Numbered from the stretch's first letter, positions 17,342-25,543 are shown. The stretch is DNA of 64,000 nt from Halorubrum salipaludis (GCF_002286985.1 NZ_NSKC01000001.1:62001-126000); one strand, 5' to 3'. Notes: generated by a model not told the origin, from the letters alone. Program-made: numbers and translations.

Positions 17342-18241
17342 TCACTCCTCGAACGCCCCGGCCGCGAGCAGGGCGAACGGTCCGATGAATGCCAGACAGA
17401 AGCCGAGCAGGTGGACGTACAGGTTCACCACGCTGCCCGTCCCCGTCGCGTCGCCCGGGAATCCGACCACCGGGTAGCCGACCGTCAGGGCGACGCCGAC
17501 CGCGAACAGGTCGCCGTATCCCGGGTTCGAGACCGCGGCGCGGACGCCCCCGCGGACCGCGCTCCGGATCCGGATCCCGGTGCTCGACGCGTACAGCAGC
17601 CCGAGCAGGAGCCCGGCGACGGCCGTCGCGAGCCCGGCGAGCCCGGGGCCGTCGAGGCTCCCCGGGGCGACCGGCAGCGCCAGCAGCGCCATCCAGCCGA
17701 CGAGCGGGAAGAAGGCGGCGGGAAGCGCGCGGATCGAGGCGCCCGGGAAGAACCGCTCGCGGGCGTAGACCCCGATCAGGAGCGGGAGCAGTCCCGCGAG
17801 CGCCATGTTGACTCCGGAGAAGCCGAAGCCGATCGCGTTCCGGGGGACGGCGAGGTTCAGCGCCGAGAGCGCGAAGGGGAACGCGAGGAGGAACGTCGCG
17901 AGCGCGACCAGGAAGAACCGCCGGTAGCCGGCCAACACCGCGAGCGCGTAGCCGACCCCGGCGAGGAGGCAGTACCCCGCGACGTTGCCGGCGAGGTGAC
18001 CCGGGTCGAGGTGGACGTAGTGGGCGGTGAAGGCGGTCCGCACCGTCGGGTCGGTGTACGCGAACGCCAGCGACCGGCGCGTCGCCTCGGGGAGCGCGAA
18101 GACGGCGCCGAGGACCGCGGGCACCGACGCGAGCACGAGCAGGTCCGCGAGCCGGACCCGCGCGAGCAGCTCGCGGCGGAACCCGTCGTCGGCGTTCCGG
18201 TCCGCGGTTCCGTCGCTCCGCGCGTTCGAGGGGGCCGTCAC
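17342..18241 (-). CDS. Rhomboid-family intramembrane serine protease-like protein
   Basis: A 299-residue protein with at least seven hydrophobic segments. It retains the rhomboid hallmarks: HYVHLDPGHLAGNVAGY in the second core helix (conserved His/Asn), the nucleophile motif GFGFSGVNMALAG (G-x-S-G, about residues 158-170) and a catalytic His in NLYVHLLGF near the C-terminus. Rhomboids cleave transmembrane helices. It lies among exported-protein genes and may process membrane-anchored surface proteins; the substrate is unknown. Confidence 0.8.
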   Translation of the reverse strand: MTAPSNARSDGTADRNADDGFRRELLARVRLADLLVLASVPAVLGAVFALPEATRRSLAFAYTDPTVRTAFTAHYVHLDPGHLAGNVAGYCLLAGVGYALAVLAGYRRFFLVALATFLLAFPFALSALNLAVPRNAIGFGFSGVNMALAGLLPLLIGVYARERFFPGASIRALPAAFFPLVGWMALLALPVAPGSLDGPGLAGLATAVAGLLLGLLYASSTGIRIRSAVRGGVRAAVSNPGYGDLFAVGVALTVGYPVVGFPGDATGTGSVVNLYVHLLGFCLAFIGPFALLAAGAFEE

Positions 18242-18352
18242 GCTCCGACGGTCGCGGACCAGCGATTAAGACCTGTCGACGAGCTCTGGTCGCGAGGCGA
18301 ACGCCGATCACCGGGCGGTCTCGGGTCACGACCATCGCCCGGCGGTCCCGGA

Positions 18353-19894
18353 TCACGACCGAGGCATCCGACGGACGAGGGCCACCCCGGCGGCGACGAG
18401 CGCGACGAGCGCGAGCAGCCCCCCGAGCTCGACGAGGTCGATGCCACCCGGCTCCTCGACCGGTCCCGCGCCGGACCCGCCAGACCCGCCGGACCCGCCG
18501 GTGTTCTCGCCGGCGGTCGCGTCCTGCGTGTCGTCGTCCCCCTCCCCGTCACCGCCCGCCGGGTCCCCGACGAGCAGGGTCCCCGCGTCCGTCCCGGAGA
18601 CCGCGAGGTCGTACTCGCCCGCGGTCTCGAACGCGGCCGTGAGCGCGACGGTCGCGGTCTCGTTCGGCGCAAGGGCGACCGTCTCGTTCGCGACCGGCTC
18701 GCCGTCGGCCGTCAGCGTCACCGTTCGCTCGCCGCCGGCGCCGCCGCCGTTCGCCACGGTCGCCCGGACGGTCGCCTCCTCGCCGGGGTCGATCGCCTCG
18801 GGCTCGACCGCCGCCTCCGTCACGTCGAGCCGCGGGACGCGCTCCGCGACCGCGAACGTGGAGAACTCCTCCGTGGTCGCCCGGAAGTGCACGCGGTCCT
18901 CGGGGAGCCCCAGAATTCGAACCGCGTCCTCGCCGACGACGCTCGCGTCCTTCTCGGTCCAGTCGCCCGCCTCGCTCCGGCGGTAGAGCGTCACGTTCTC
19001 CGGGTCGATCCCGGCGTCGTCGAGCGCCTCCCGCGAGGCGCTGAACCGGATCGTCATCGCGTCGACCTCGTCCGGGTCGAAGTCGTGTTCCACCGAGAGG
19101 TACGCGATCGATCGGGGCGTCGTCGGCGCGTCGAGCGCGCTCCCGTCCTCGAAGGGTTCGGGACTCCCGGCCGCGCTCAGTTCGACGCTATCGGTCTCGA
19201 CGCCCTCCAGGTCGAGTCGGTCGAGGGTGACGTTCGCTCCGTCGAGGAACATTCCGTCGGCCTCGAAGCGGACCGTGTCGTCGCGGTCGATCTCGCTCGC
19301 GGCGAACTCGCGGCGGTCGTCGCTCGGCGCGGTGACCGTCGTGATCGGGCCGGAGCCTCCGGTCGACGCCGAGGCGGACGGGGCCGCCTCGGGCTCCGCG
19401 AGCTCCGCCCGGATAGAGAACTCGTCGGCGCCGAGCCGGGTCCCGGCGACCTCGCCGCGCGCGTCGATGTCGAGCCCCACCGCGACCGTCTCGTTCGGAC
19501 CGAGGGTGACGTTGTTGGCCCGCCCCTCGATCGGGTCGCCGTCGGCCGTGAACGTCACCGACCCGTCGTCGTGCTCGATCCAGACGCGCGCGTGCTCGTC
19601 GGCCGTGTACGTGACCGTGAACACGCCGTCCGCCGACGCGAGCGAGTCGGCATTGACCCCCTCGAAGTCGGCCGGGAGGTTCGGGTTCGACGCCGACACG
19701 TCGACGACGATCTCGTCGTCGTCGTTCAGGTAGGCGTAGTTCCCGCTCGGGCCGTCGGCCGGTTGGACCGCGAGGCGGTCCTCGGCGATCGTGTCGGCCG
19801 GGCCCCCGATCACCGCCGCACCCGTGGCGAAGGCGAACGACCCCGCGGCGACGAGGACCAGAACGAGGGCCGCGGTGTGGCGGGCGGTGGACAT
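18353..19894 (-). CDS. PGF-pre-PGF domain surface protein
   Basis: A 513-residue secreted protein with a signal peptide (residues 1-27), then beta-rich domains. About residues 235-375 match the PGF-pre-PGF domain, with SIAYLSVEHDF, GIDPENVTLYRR and FSTFAVAERVP. A CARDB-like domain follows (about 380-460). A Gly/Ser/Asp-rich linker leads to a C-terminal TM and RRMPRS tail, which anchor it to the membrane. The ATG at 19894 begins the signal peptide; a TTG start at 20086 would put 64 basic residues before it. Repeated TTCAGG motifs lie upstream. Confidence 0.82.
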   Translation of the reverse strand: MSTARHTAALVLVLVAAGSFAFATGAAVIGGPADTIAEDRLAVQPADGPSGNYAYLNDDDEIVVDVSASNPNLPADFEGVNADSLASADGVFTVTYTADEHARVWIEHDDGSVTFTADGDPIEGRANNVTLGPNETVAVGLDIDARGEVAGTRLGADEFSIRAELAEPEAAPSASASTGGSGPITTVTAPSDDRREFAASEIDRDDTVRFEADGMFLDGANVTLDRLDLEGVETDSVELSAAGSPEPFEDGSALDAPTTPRSIAYLSVEHDFDPDEVDAMTIRFSASREALDDAGIDPENVTLYRRSEAGDWTEKDASVVGEDAVRILGLPEDRVHFRATTEEFSTFAVAERVPRLDVTEAAVEPEAIDPGEEATVRATVANGGGAGGERTVTLTADGEPVANETVALAPNETATVALTAAFETAGEYDLAVSGTDAGTLLVGDPAGGDGEGDDDTQDATAGENTGGSGGSGGSGAGPVEEPGGIDLVELGGLLALVALVAAGVALVRRMPRS

Positions 19895-20075
19895 GGCGTT
19901 ATCTACGCGCAGTTGCGGGCGAAGGGGTTTGGTTATACGGTGCTTGAAACCACGGACCCGACCCGGACCCGACCCGGAGCCGGGACGAACGCGCCCGATC
20001 GACGATCCACCCCATCGAACGTTCGGGTCGAAGACGAGAGCGGGTTTCCAGCCCTGATCCGGGCGCTCACGGTCG

Positions 20076-20104
20076 GCCTGAAGCAACCGATCCGATGCCT
20101 GAAG
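20076..20104 (-). promoter_or_regulatory. Paired TTCAGGC sites, 21-bp spacing
   Basis: Two copies of CTTCAGGC (minus strand; GCCTGAAG at 20076-20083 and 20097-20104) are exactly 21 bp apart, two helical turns. A related GGTTTCAAGCAC lies at 19940-19953. The same motif with 21-22 bp spacing precedes the DUF1102 gene. They are candidate binding sites of a local regulator, possibly the DUF7344-type protein encoded at 20321; this is inference. Confidence 0.45.
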
Positions 20105-20320
20105 ACATACGAAACGTGATGGGTATTCACCGGGGACCGACAGTAGGTCTCAATATCGGTACCGAGAACAACGAGGTGATACAGTCGAATTACCCGTCAA
20201 AAGCCGGTTATACGGCCAATTTTGGCGACACGGAGGTCCGATTTTTGAACGGCGATAAACGGTAACCACTCATCACAACCATGGGATTTATGTTGGACTG
20301 TTCATATGTGTCAGACAGAA

Positions 20321-20908
20321 ATGGCGTCGGTACAACAGGTTGACGGGGGAGGGGCCGAACCGGCGACAGATATCTCTGAGGACGAGCTCTTCGACGTACT
20401 GGCGAACCAGCGGCGGCGGTTCGCGGTGCATCTGCTGAAGCGGGAGACGGACGACTCGGTCGCCATCGGCGACATGGCGGAACAGATCGCGGCGTGGGAA
20501 AACGGGATCGACACCGCGGAGATCACCGGCAACGAGCGCAAGCGCGTGTACACCGCGCTCCAGCAGTCCCACCTGCCGAAGATGGACGACGCGGGGGTCG
20601 TCGAGTTCAACAAGGACCGCGGCGTCGTCGAGCCGACGCCCGCCCTGACCGACGTGGACGTGTACATGGACGTGGTCGAGGGGAGGGAGATCCCGTGGAG
20701 CGACTACTACCTCGGGCTCTCCGGGGTCGCCGTCGCGCTCGTCGGCGCGGTGTGGCTCGGCGCGTGGCCGTTCGTCCTCCTGCCCGAGATGGCGTGGACG
20801 CTGGCGATCGTCGTCGCGTTCGCGTTCTCCGCGATGGCGCACAAGTACTACACCGCCGAGATGAAGGTCGGACGGGGAGCGGAGCCGCCGGAAGTGGGCG
20901 GCGAGTGA
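20321..20908 (+). CDS. DUF7344-type HTH regulator with membrane segments
   Basis: A 195-residue protein. About residues 20-110 form a winged helix-turn-helix of the DUF7344 type (DELFDVLANQRRRFAVHLLK... ERKRVYTALQQSHLPKMDDAGVV). Two transmembrane helices follow (about 130-175, ending HKYYTAEMKVG). The ATG at 20321 is preferred over 20306 because the TATA-like ATTTATG at 20285 is too close to the earlier one. These regulators are common beside haloarchaeal surface and exported-protein genes. Membrane tethering suggests control by an envelope signal; the target is not known. Confidence 0.8.
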   Translation: MASVQQVDGGGAEPATDISEDELFDVLANQRRRFAVHLLKRETDDSVAIGDMAEQIAAWENGIDTAEITGNERKRVYTALQQSHLPKMDDAGVVEFNKDRGVVEPTPALTDVDVYMDVVEGREIPWSDYYLGLSGVAVALVGAVWLGAWPFVLLPEMAWTLAIVVAFAFSAMAHKYYTAEMKVGRGAEPPEVGGE

Positions 20909-20955
20909 CGCCGCCGGTCGCGGTCCGCGACGGCCGGAGTGCCGACGAAACGCGG

Positions 20956-21003
20956 CTCAGGGTATCGACCGGGGAGGTTCAGACCGATGACACGGGGTTT
21001 CAG
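20956..21003 (+). promoter_or_regulatory. Three TTCAG-type sites upstream of the DUF1102 gene
   Basis: CTCAGGGTATCG (20956), TTCAGACCGATG (20978) and TTCAGGCATCG (20999) are direct repeats spaced 22 and 21 bp. They end about 90 bp before the start of the DUF1102 gene. The layout mirrors, on the other strand, the pair upstream of the PGF-pre-PGF gene. The binding protein is unknown. Confidence 0.45.
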
Positions 21004-21093
21004 GCATCGCCATACCCGCTTCCGACGCCGAATAACCTTAAGTACACGACACGTGGTCTCCGGCAGTAAGCGATAGTCGGTCCCACTCACCAC

Positions 21094-21870
21094 ATGAAAC
21101 GACGCACCCTCATCCTCCTGCTCGGCGGCGGCGGATCGGCGGCGCTGAGCACCGGGACCGGCGCCTTCTCGAGCGCGACCGCGGAGCGCGGGGTTTCGAT
21201 GGATGTGGTGGAGGATAAAAACGCGTTTGTGGGGTACCGGTCGGAAGATCGGACACTCCCAGACGATCTGAACGGTGATGGCACAGTCGATCTGGTAACC
21301 GTGACGAACCAGTTCACTCAAAAGATAGAGTTCGTCGACGCTGTCATCGATGAGGGTGCGGATTACTTCGCCGAGCCAAACGTGCCGGAGGAGAATTTCG
21401 AGCCGGGGGATTCCGCGACGGTCACTGCAGAACCGACGGAATATCCCGACGACGGGATCAAAGTCGCCGTCACAGTCAAAATCAAGGGAACCGGTGTGGC
21501 CGCGGAGGTCTTCGGCGACACAGCGACTCGTCGTTTCCAAATCACGAAGACGTCCACCGTCGTTCATTACAACGGTAAGGGGACCATCAACGTCGAGGGA
21601 CAGCCCGAGAACAGTGACACCATCGAGGTCGACGTGTATTCGATTCCGAACGGAAGCCCGACGAAACAAGAAAAACAGGATTCGCTTGCGTCGGCGGAGA
21701 CCGTTAAGGTAGAGCCGAACAGCAACGAGAACCTCTCCGGTTGGGTCGTCGCCGTCGAGGTGGGCGGCGATATCTATCAGCATCCCGGGTGGAACGAGAG
21801 CACGTGTTCTTTCCACGCGCCCAAGCAAGGTCCCGGTGTGCCCGTAGACAGTCCGCCAGACTGTGAATAG
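21094..21870 (+). CDS. DUF1102-type exported protein
   Basis: A 258-residue protein with an N-terminal signal (MKRRTLILLLGGGGSAALST) running into TGAFSSATAERGVSMDVVED, the signature of haloarchaeal DUF1102/SipW-substrate-like proteins. The rest is beta-rich with a C-terminal Cys pair (STCSFH, PPDCE). Bacterial analogues (TasA/CalY) are cut by a special signal peptidase and form fibres; the enlarged signal peptidase I and DUF5305 genes 4 kb away suggest a similar system. Residues 35-250 use more A/T than neighbouring genes. Confidence 0.72.
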   Translation: MKRRTLILLLGGGGSAALSTGTGAFSSATAERGVSMDVVEDKNAFVGYRSEDRTLPDDLNGDGTVDLVTVTNQFTQKIEFVDAVIDEGADYFAEPNVPEENFEPGDSATVTAEPTEYPDDGIKVAVTVKIKGTGVAAEVFGDTATRRFQITKTSTVVHYNGKGTINVEGQPENSDTIEVDVYSIPNGSPTKQEKQDSLASAETVKVEPNSNENLSGWVVAVEVGGDIYQHPGWNESTCSFHAPKQGPGVPVDSPPDCE

Positions 21871-22130
21871 TCGGTTGTAGTGGGGAGGTTCGGTGGGATC
21901 GGTGTCGGAGTGACTTCCCGGTAGCCGTGCCGTCGATCGCTATTTTGAACCGAGTCCGCGACTTGGATCCGAAGCCCTGTCACCGATGAGTGCGATTTGT
22001 CGCCGAAGGAGTCAATTGAAGCTTGTAAGGGGAGCCTAAATTAATGAAGGGTTGTCCCAGACAGATTTCAGTTCTCTCCAGAAGTGCGTATGCCGACTCA
22101 TAACAATATGGGATACGTCCCATAGAGCGA

Positions 22131-22812
22131 TGTTAAGTTAAGAACGAGGCGGTCGGTGTTTCGAATGCTCTATGTCCGAATCCAACCGCCTCGGCGGCTC
22201 TACTGATTGGATCGACTTGGAGTTTGTGGAGCGTGAGCGGACACCCCACGAGATCATTGAAACCGGTATTCAACTCCACCTTGCTGGACTATCACTTTCG
22301 AATACCAAACAATATCTTGAAAGGTTGGGTGTCGAGCGGAGTCGAACAGCAATTCACAACTGGATTCAAAAGGCCGATTTACAGCCAGTTGACGGTACGA
22401 GCCCGAATCGCGTTGCGGTTGATGAGACTGCGATTCAGATCGATTCGGACAGATACTGGCTGTATGCCGCCGTCGATCCTCAGACAAACGAATTCCTTCA
22501 CGTTGACGTATTCCCCGTCCAAAATCAACAATTTACGCTGGTGTTTCTCCGCGATCTCAGAGAGAAACACCACGTTGAGGACGCGCTATTTCTCGTTGAT
22601 GCTGGCGGACACCTCACAGCAGCACTCTCACGAACCTCACTTCGATTTCAAATCACTCGCCATGGAAATCGGAATGCCGTCGAACGTGTCTTTCGAGAAA
22701 TAAAACGACGAACTTCTTCATTTTCAAATACGTTTAGAAATGCGGAGCCGACGGCGGCAGAATCATGGCTCCGAGCCTTCGCCGTCTGCTGGAACCGATG
22801 CTTAAGTTAACA
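22131..22812 (+). mobile_element. IS6-family (ISH-type) insertion sequence
   Basis: A 682-bp element bounded by inverted ends TGTTAAGTTAAG (left) and TGTTAACTTAAG (right, read inward), 11 of 12 identical. It carries one transposase gene filling most of its length, and the transposase stop lies inside the right end. No matching 8-bp target duplication flanks it, so one side was probably lost through deletion or recombination. It replaces the 5' part of the downstream DUF1102-type gene. Confidence 0.85.
22172..22810 (+). CDS. IS6-family transposase
   Basis: A 212-residue DDE transposase. A short HTH region (about 35-60) precedes the catalytic core, with Asp in VAVDETAIQ, Asp in LFLVDAGGHL and Glu in NAVERVFREIKRR. 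The C-terminus WNRCLS is characteristic of haloarchaeal IS6 enzymes. The frame is intact and the length normal, so it may be active. IS6 elements move by replicative transposition, which can delete adjacent DNA. Confidence 0.9.
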   Translation: MSESNRLGGSTDWIDLEFVERERTPHEIIETGIQLHLAGLSLSNTKQYLERLGVERSRTAIHNWIQKADLQPVDGTSPNRVAVDETAIQIDSDRYWLYAAVDPQTNEFLHVDVFPVQNQQFTLVFLRDLREKHHVEDALFLVDAGGHLTAALSRTSLRFQITRHGNRNAVERVFREIKRRTSSFSNTFRNAEPTAAESWLRAFAVCWNRCLS

Positions 22813-23347
22813 CGACCGTCTCGTCTCACTTGAATCTGGGAACCAAGGTGGTGTCGTAAGCGAGAACAACGGTCAACTGTCCATCGATTTCTCAGGCGGA
22901 GACGGGAACGGAGTTAATGTCAATTCTCAGTATGTAGTTGGATCTTTCCACCATACTCATCTCGGTGATAATGATGGTCAGGTGGATTCTGAGGCTGTTT
23001 TTGATTCTAACTCGGGAGGTAATGGTGGTACGATCCACAGTACTACGATGAGTTCGTGGGGGTACGCATTCGCCATAACCAACCAGTCCACTGAGAATCG
23101 TGATATCTCTGTGTCGTTCGACGCGTCAAGCGAAGAAGTCGCAGGATATCTCGGATTTGGATTAGAGTTTGGTTGGGGTCCCAGAGACGCGATCGAGATT
23201 GAGGGAACCCAGACGGAAGATAGCGCAGAATTCACAGACGTAGCACCTGGTGACACACTATACGTGAGTTTTGTTGTGTCGACCCTTGGCGTGGAAGACT
23301 ATGCTGCTGAGGACATGTCGGGAACACTCACAGTCAGTTCAAACTGA
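22813..23347 (+). pseudogene. 5'-truncated DUF1102-type exported protein
   Basis: From the IS end an open frame reads HDRLVSLESGN..., NGQLSIDFSGG, NGVNVNSQYVV and onward to a stop at 23347. It has the DUF1102 pattern (D-R-L-V-x-L, GQLSIDFS, GVNxxSxYV) but no signal peptide or start codon; the frame closes with a TAA inside the IS right end. About 177 C-terminal residues remain. An internal GTG at 22982 could start a fragment of 121 residues, but it would not be exported. It is a paralogue of the intact gene at 21094. Confidence 0.75.
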
Positions 23348-23591
23348 AAGCGGCGTAAGCCAGGGTTCGAATATTCCAAACACTGACATATTTTATCAGT
23401 CGGTTTACTATCGGAGTCTATCTTTTGTTTGAATTAAGGAATTTAATTACCAGTATGATATTTACTGGTTCTCTGAAGACTTCCTAGTCGTGATCGCAGA
23501 GTATCTCGAGAAGCGCACCTGAGCACTCGGCGGTCGATCGTCGTCCACCGGCTAGGGATCGACGGCGTCGTCTCACACCGCCGAAACTCTT

Positions 23592-23606
23592 GTATAGAAT
23601 ATATAC
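23592..23606. promoter_or_regulatory. Palindromic TATA/operator of the antitoxin-toxin pair
   Basis: GTATA-GAATA-TATAC, a perfect 5+5 inverted repeat containing a TATA-like core, lies 12 bp before the start at 23619. Position and symmetry fit an autoregulated antitoxin operator; this is inference. Confidence 0.45.
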
Positions 23607-23618
23607 ATAGCAAACAAC

Positions 23619-23909
23619 ATGGGCACGATCTCCACTCGGGTCCCCGAAGACCTCGAAGCCGAGCTCGAGGCGTACCTCGACGAGGAACGCCTCGACCGGA
23701 GTACGGCGGTCCGCAAGCTCCTCGCGGAGGGACTCGAAGCGTGGCGACGGGAGCGGGCGCTCGACCGGTTCGTCGACGGTGGCCTGTCGCTTTCGGCGGC
23801 CGCCGAGTTCGCGGACTGCTCCGTCTGGGAGTTCGCCGACCTCGTTGAGGACACCGACGCCGCGTGGGTCGCCGCCGACCATCTCGAAGCCGACCTCGAC
23901 GAACTGTGA
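23619..23909 (+). CDS. UPF0175-like antitoxin-type protein
   Basis: A 96-residue protein. The N-terminal part has the ribbon-helix-helix pattern (MGTISTRVPEDLEAELEAYL... STAVRKLLAEGL). A second helical part resembles the UPF0175/HTH antitoxin tail (GGLSLSAAAEFADCSVWEFADLV). It overlaps the PIN-like gene (GTGA), the classic antitoxin-toxin order. It probably represses its own promoter and neutralises the partner. Confidence 0.8.
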   Translation: MGTISTRVPEDLEAELEAYLDEERLDRSTAVRKLLAEGLEAWRRERALDRFVDGGLSLSAAAEFADCSVWEFADLVEDTDAAWVAADHLEADLDEL

Positions 23910-24427
23910 GCTGGGTGTTCGACGCGACCCCGCTGATCTACCTCGCGAAAGCGGACCGGCTCGACGTGATCGAGGCGCTGGACGAGCCGCGACTCGTCCC
24001 GGAAGCCGTCCACCGCGAGGTCGTGACGACGGGCGTCGAGCAGGGGTACGACGACGCGCGTCGGATCGAGCGCGCCGTGGAGGGCGGCCTCCTTGAGGTC
24101 GTCGCTGTCGACACCGACGACTCCCCCGTTGCGACACGGCTCGCGCGGCATCCGGGGTTGAGCGACGCCAACGTGGCGGTCCTCGCCTGTGCGGCCGCGC
24201 GCGACGCCGTCGCCGTGATGGACGAATCGGCGGGTCGCTCCGCGGCCGAGGTCGAGGGCGTCGAGACCCGGGGAACCGCGTATTTCGTCCTCGCCGCCGT
24301 GAGGGACGGGGCGCTGTCGACGGCCGAGGGTCGAAAGACGATCGACGCGATGATCGATCACGGCTGGTACGTGGCGCCCGACGTGTACACGAAGATCGTC
24401 GGCAAGCTGGAATCGCTCGGAGACTGA
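23906..24427 (+). CDS. PIN-like (DUF3368-type) putative toxin nuclease
   Basis: A 173-residue protein beginning with a PIN-fold Asp motif (SWVFDATPLIYLAKADRLDVI) and carrying LVPEAVHREVV, LSDANVAVLACA and DAVAVMDESAGR, the acidic positions expected of a metal-dependent ribonuclease. DUF3368 proteins pair with UPF0175 antitoxins. The GTG start at 23906 overlaps the antitoxin stop; a longer in-frame start at 23864 would add a basic stretch inside the antitoxin gene. The C-terminal helices (TIDAMIDHGWYVAPDVYTKIV) are typical of the family. Confidence 0.8.
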   Translation: MSWVFDATPLIYLAKADRLDVIEALDEPRLVPEAVHREVVTTGVEQGYDDARRIERAVEGGLLEVVAVDTDDSPVATRLARHPGLSDANVAVLACAAARDAVAVMDESAGRSAAEVEGVETRGTAYFVLAAVRDGALSTAEGRKTIDAMIDHGWYVAPDVYTKIVGKLESLGD

Positions 24428-24461
24428 GACCGAGTACGCCGTCAACTCCGTGCCAGCCGTC

Positions 24462-24680
24462 CCGTTCAGATGCCCTTATGTATCACCCGGCCACACGTCC
24501 GGACATGGACGACCACTCCCACGAGCCCGATCCGGACAAGCGCGTGACCGCTCCCATGCAGTCGTTCGGCAGCCGCGAGGTCGGCATCGGCGCGGCCGTC
24601 ACGCTCGTCGGCCTGCTCGTCGCGTACGTCATCCCGTTCCTGTTCACGTTCTGAGCGATGCCGACGCTCGCGGGTGCGGT
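24462..24680. repeat. Duplicated segment, copy 1 (partner at about 25628-25845)
   Basis: A segment of roughly 215 bp starting CCGTTCAGATGCCCTT, containing a small membrane protein gene and its stop-proximal sequence, recurs near-identically at 25628-25845. The two direct copies bracket a three-gene toxin-antitoxin-like locus. Boundaries are approximate. Confidence 0.75.
24505..24654 (+). CDS. Small membrane protein, duplicate 1 (DUF7550-like)
   Basis: A 49-residue protein with a His/Asp-rich N-terminus (MDDHSHEPDPDKRVTAP) and one transmembrane helix (about 28-49, GAAVTLVGLLVAYVIPFLF). It differs from the copy at 25669 by one residue (Ser20 in place of Ala). The conserved sequence suggests selection, but the function is unknown. 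DUF7550 is suggested from memory. Confidence 0.72.
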   Translation: MDDHSHEPDPDKRVTAPMQSFGSREVGIGAAVTLVGLLVAYVIPFLFTF

Positions 24681-24700
24681 CCCGCTCGAAGCGACTTGAA

Positions 24701-24961
24701 TCAGCCGTCGTTCTCGTCCGACTCCCGGAGCTCCGCGTCCGCGAACGCCCGGATACGCTTCCGGTCTTCGGCCGACACGTCGACAGCGCGCGCGCTGTCG
24801 ACCTGGCCGTTCACGACCGCGTTCTGCTGCGGTCCCCACACTTCGGGCGGCTGATTCGTTATATACTCGGCCCACCGGATCACCTGATCGTAGCGCGGCG
24901 GTCGCTCGGGGTCGTCGTCGGCTTTGGTCGCGTTTTCCTCAGCGGTTCCGGAGTTGCTCAT
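24701..24961 (-). CDS. Third gene of a RelE-type TA locus, unknown function
   Basis: An 86-residue acidic protein with a disordered start and a conserved-looking core YITNQPPEVWGPQQNAVVNG followed by QVDSARAVDVSAEDRKRIR. It follows the RelE-like toxin gene by 17 bp on the same strand. Similar short proteins accompany haloarchaeal toxin genes. It may be an accessory or alternative antitoxin, but nothing in the sequence proves this. Confidence 0.6.
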   Translation of the reverse strand: MSNSGTAEENATKADDDPERPPRYDQVIRWAEYITNQPPEVWGPQQNAVVNGQVDSARAVDVSAEDRKRIRAFADAELRESDENDG

Positions 24962-24978
24962 CGCGTTCGAGTTGGCGT

Positions 24979-25266
24979 TCAATCGTCGCCCGGTCGGTAC
25001 GCACCCGACCGGTGTTCGATATCGTAGATAACCACGACTCCCCGGTTGCGGTCGGCTGCGGCCCCCAACCGAAAGTCGCCGATACGGATCTTGCCGTGCG
25101 GAACGCCGGAGAGTGGTTCGATATATTCGGGCGGAGTTCGCCACTCGTCGGTCACGATGTCGTCGAGCTTCGAGACGATGCGCCGCTGTATCGTACCGTC
25201 GAGGTCCTCGAACGCCCGAGCGGCAGGCGGCCGGAGCTCCCACGTCCAGTCGTCACTCCTCGTCAT
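24979..25266 (-). CDS. RelE/ParE-family toxin
   Basis: A 95-residue protein with the RelE/ParE pattern: WTWELRPPAARAFEDLDGTIQ at the N-terminus, a helical pair, then the strands GKIRIGDFRLGAAAD and GVVVIYDIEHR. RelE proteins cleave mRNA on the ribosome, while ParE relatives poison gyrase; which applies here is not clear. It overlaps the end of the upstream antitoxin gene by 14 bp, a typical TA arrangement. Confidence 0.85.
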   Translation of the reverse strand: MTRSDDWTWELRPPAARAFEDLDGTIQRRIVSKLDDIVTDEWRTPPEYIEPLSGVPHGKIRIGDFRLGAAADRNRGVVVIYDIEHRSGAYRPGDD

Positions 25267-25543
25267 CGATCATCTCGATGACTTCCTCGCGGGAGACGGC
25301 ATCGTGCTCGCCCTTCCGCATCGCGTGCTCCTCGGCCGCGATGCTCGCGAGCATGTCGCGTGACGCACCGGGGTGAGCCGTCGCGTCGCGGATCGCGTGT
25401 CGAAGGAACTCGCTCCGAGACGTGTAGCCCTCCTCCTTCCAGACCGCGTCGATCTCCGCCAACTGTCGTTCGGTGACCCGGATGTTGATCGTCGTCGTCT
25501 CCGGATCGTCGATGCCGTTGTCGTTTACACCCGTTTCAGACAT
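25253..25543 (-). CDS. Ribbon-helix-helix antitoxin
   Basis: A 96-residue protein with a CopG/RHH fold (about residues 18-52: TTINIRVTERQLAEIDAVW ... SRSEFLRHAIRDA) and an acidic C-terminal tail (SREEVIEMIDDEE) that would wrap the toxin. A TATA-like ATTTATGTAA lies about 25 bp upstream and the inverted repeat CAGAC-N4-GTCTG overlaps the start codon, which suits autoregulation. It is the first gene of a three-gene operon. Confidence 0.85.
   Translation of the reverse strand: MSETGVNDNGIDDPETTTINIRVTERQLAEIDAVWKEEGYTSRSEFLRHAIRDATAHPGASRDMLASIAAEEHAMRKGEHDAVSREEVIEMIDDEE

Noticed and set aside
17135-20119. 994-codon plus-strand open frame opposite the rhomboid and PGF-pre-PGF genes
   Set aside because: Arg-rich composition, no domains, and antisense to genes with clear motifs; a high-GC artefact.
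22123-22820. 8-bp target-site duplication of the IS6 element
   Set aside because: TAGAGCGA on the left and CGACCGTC on the right do not match, so none is claimed.
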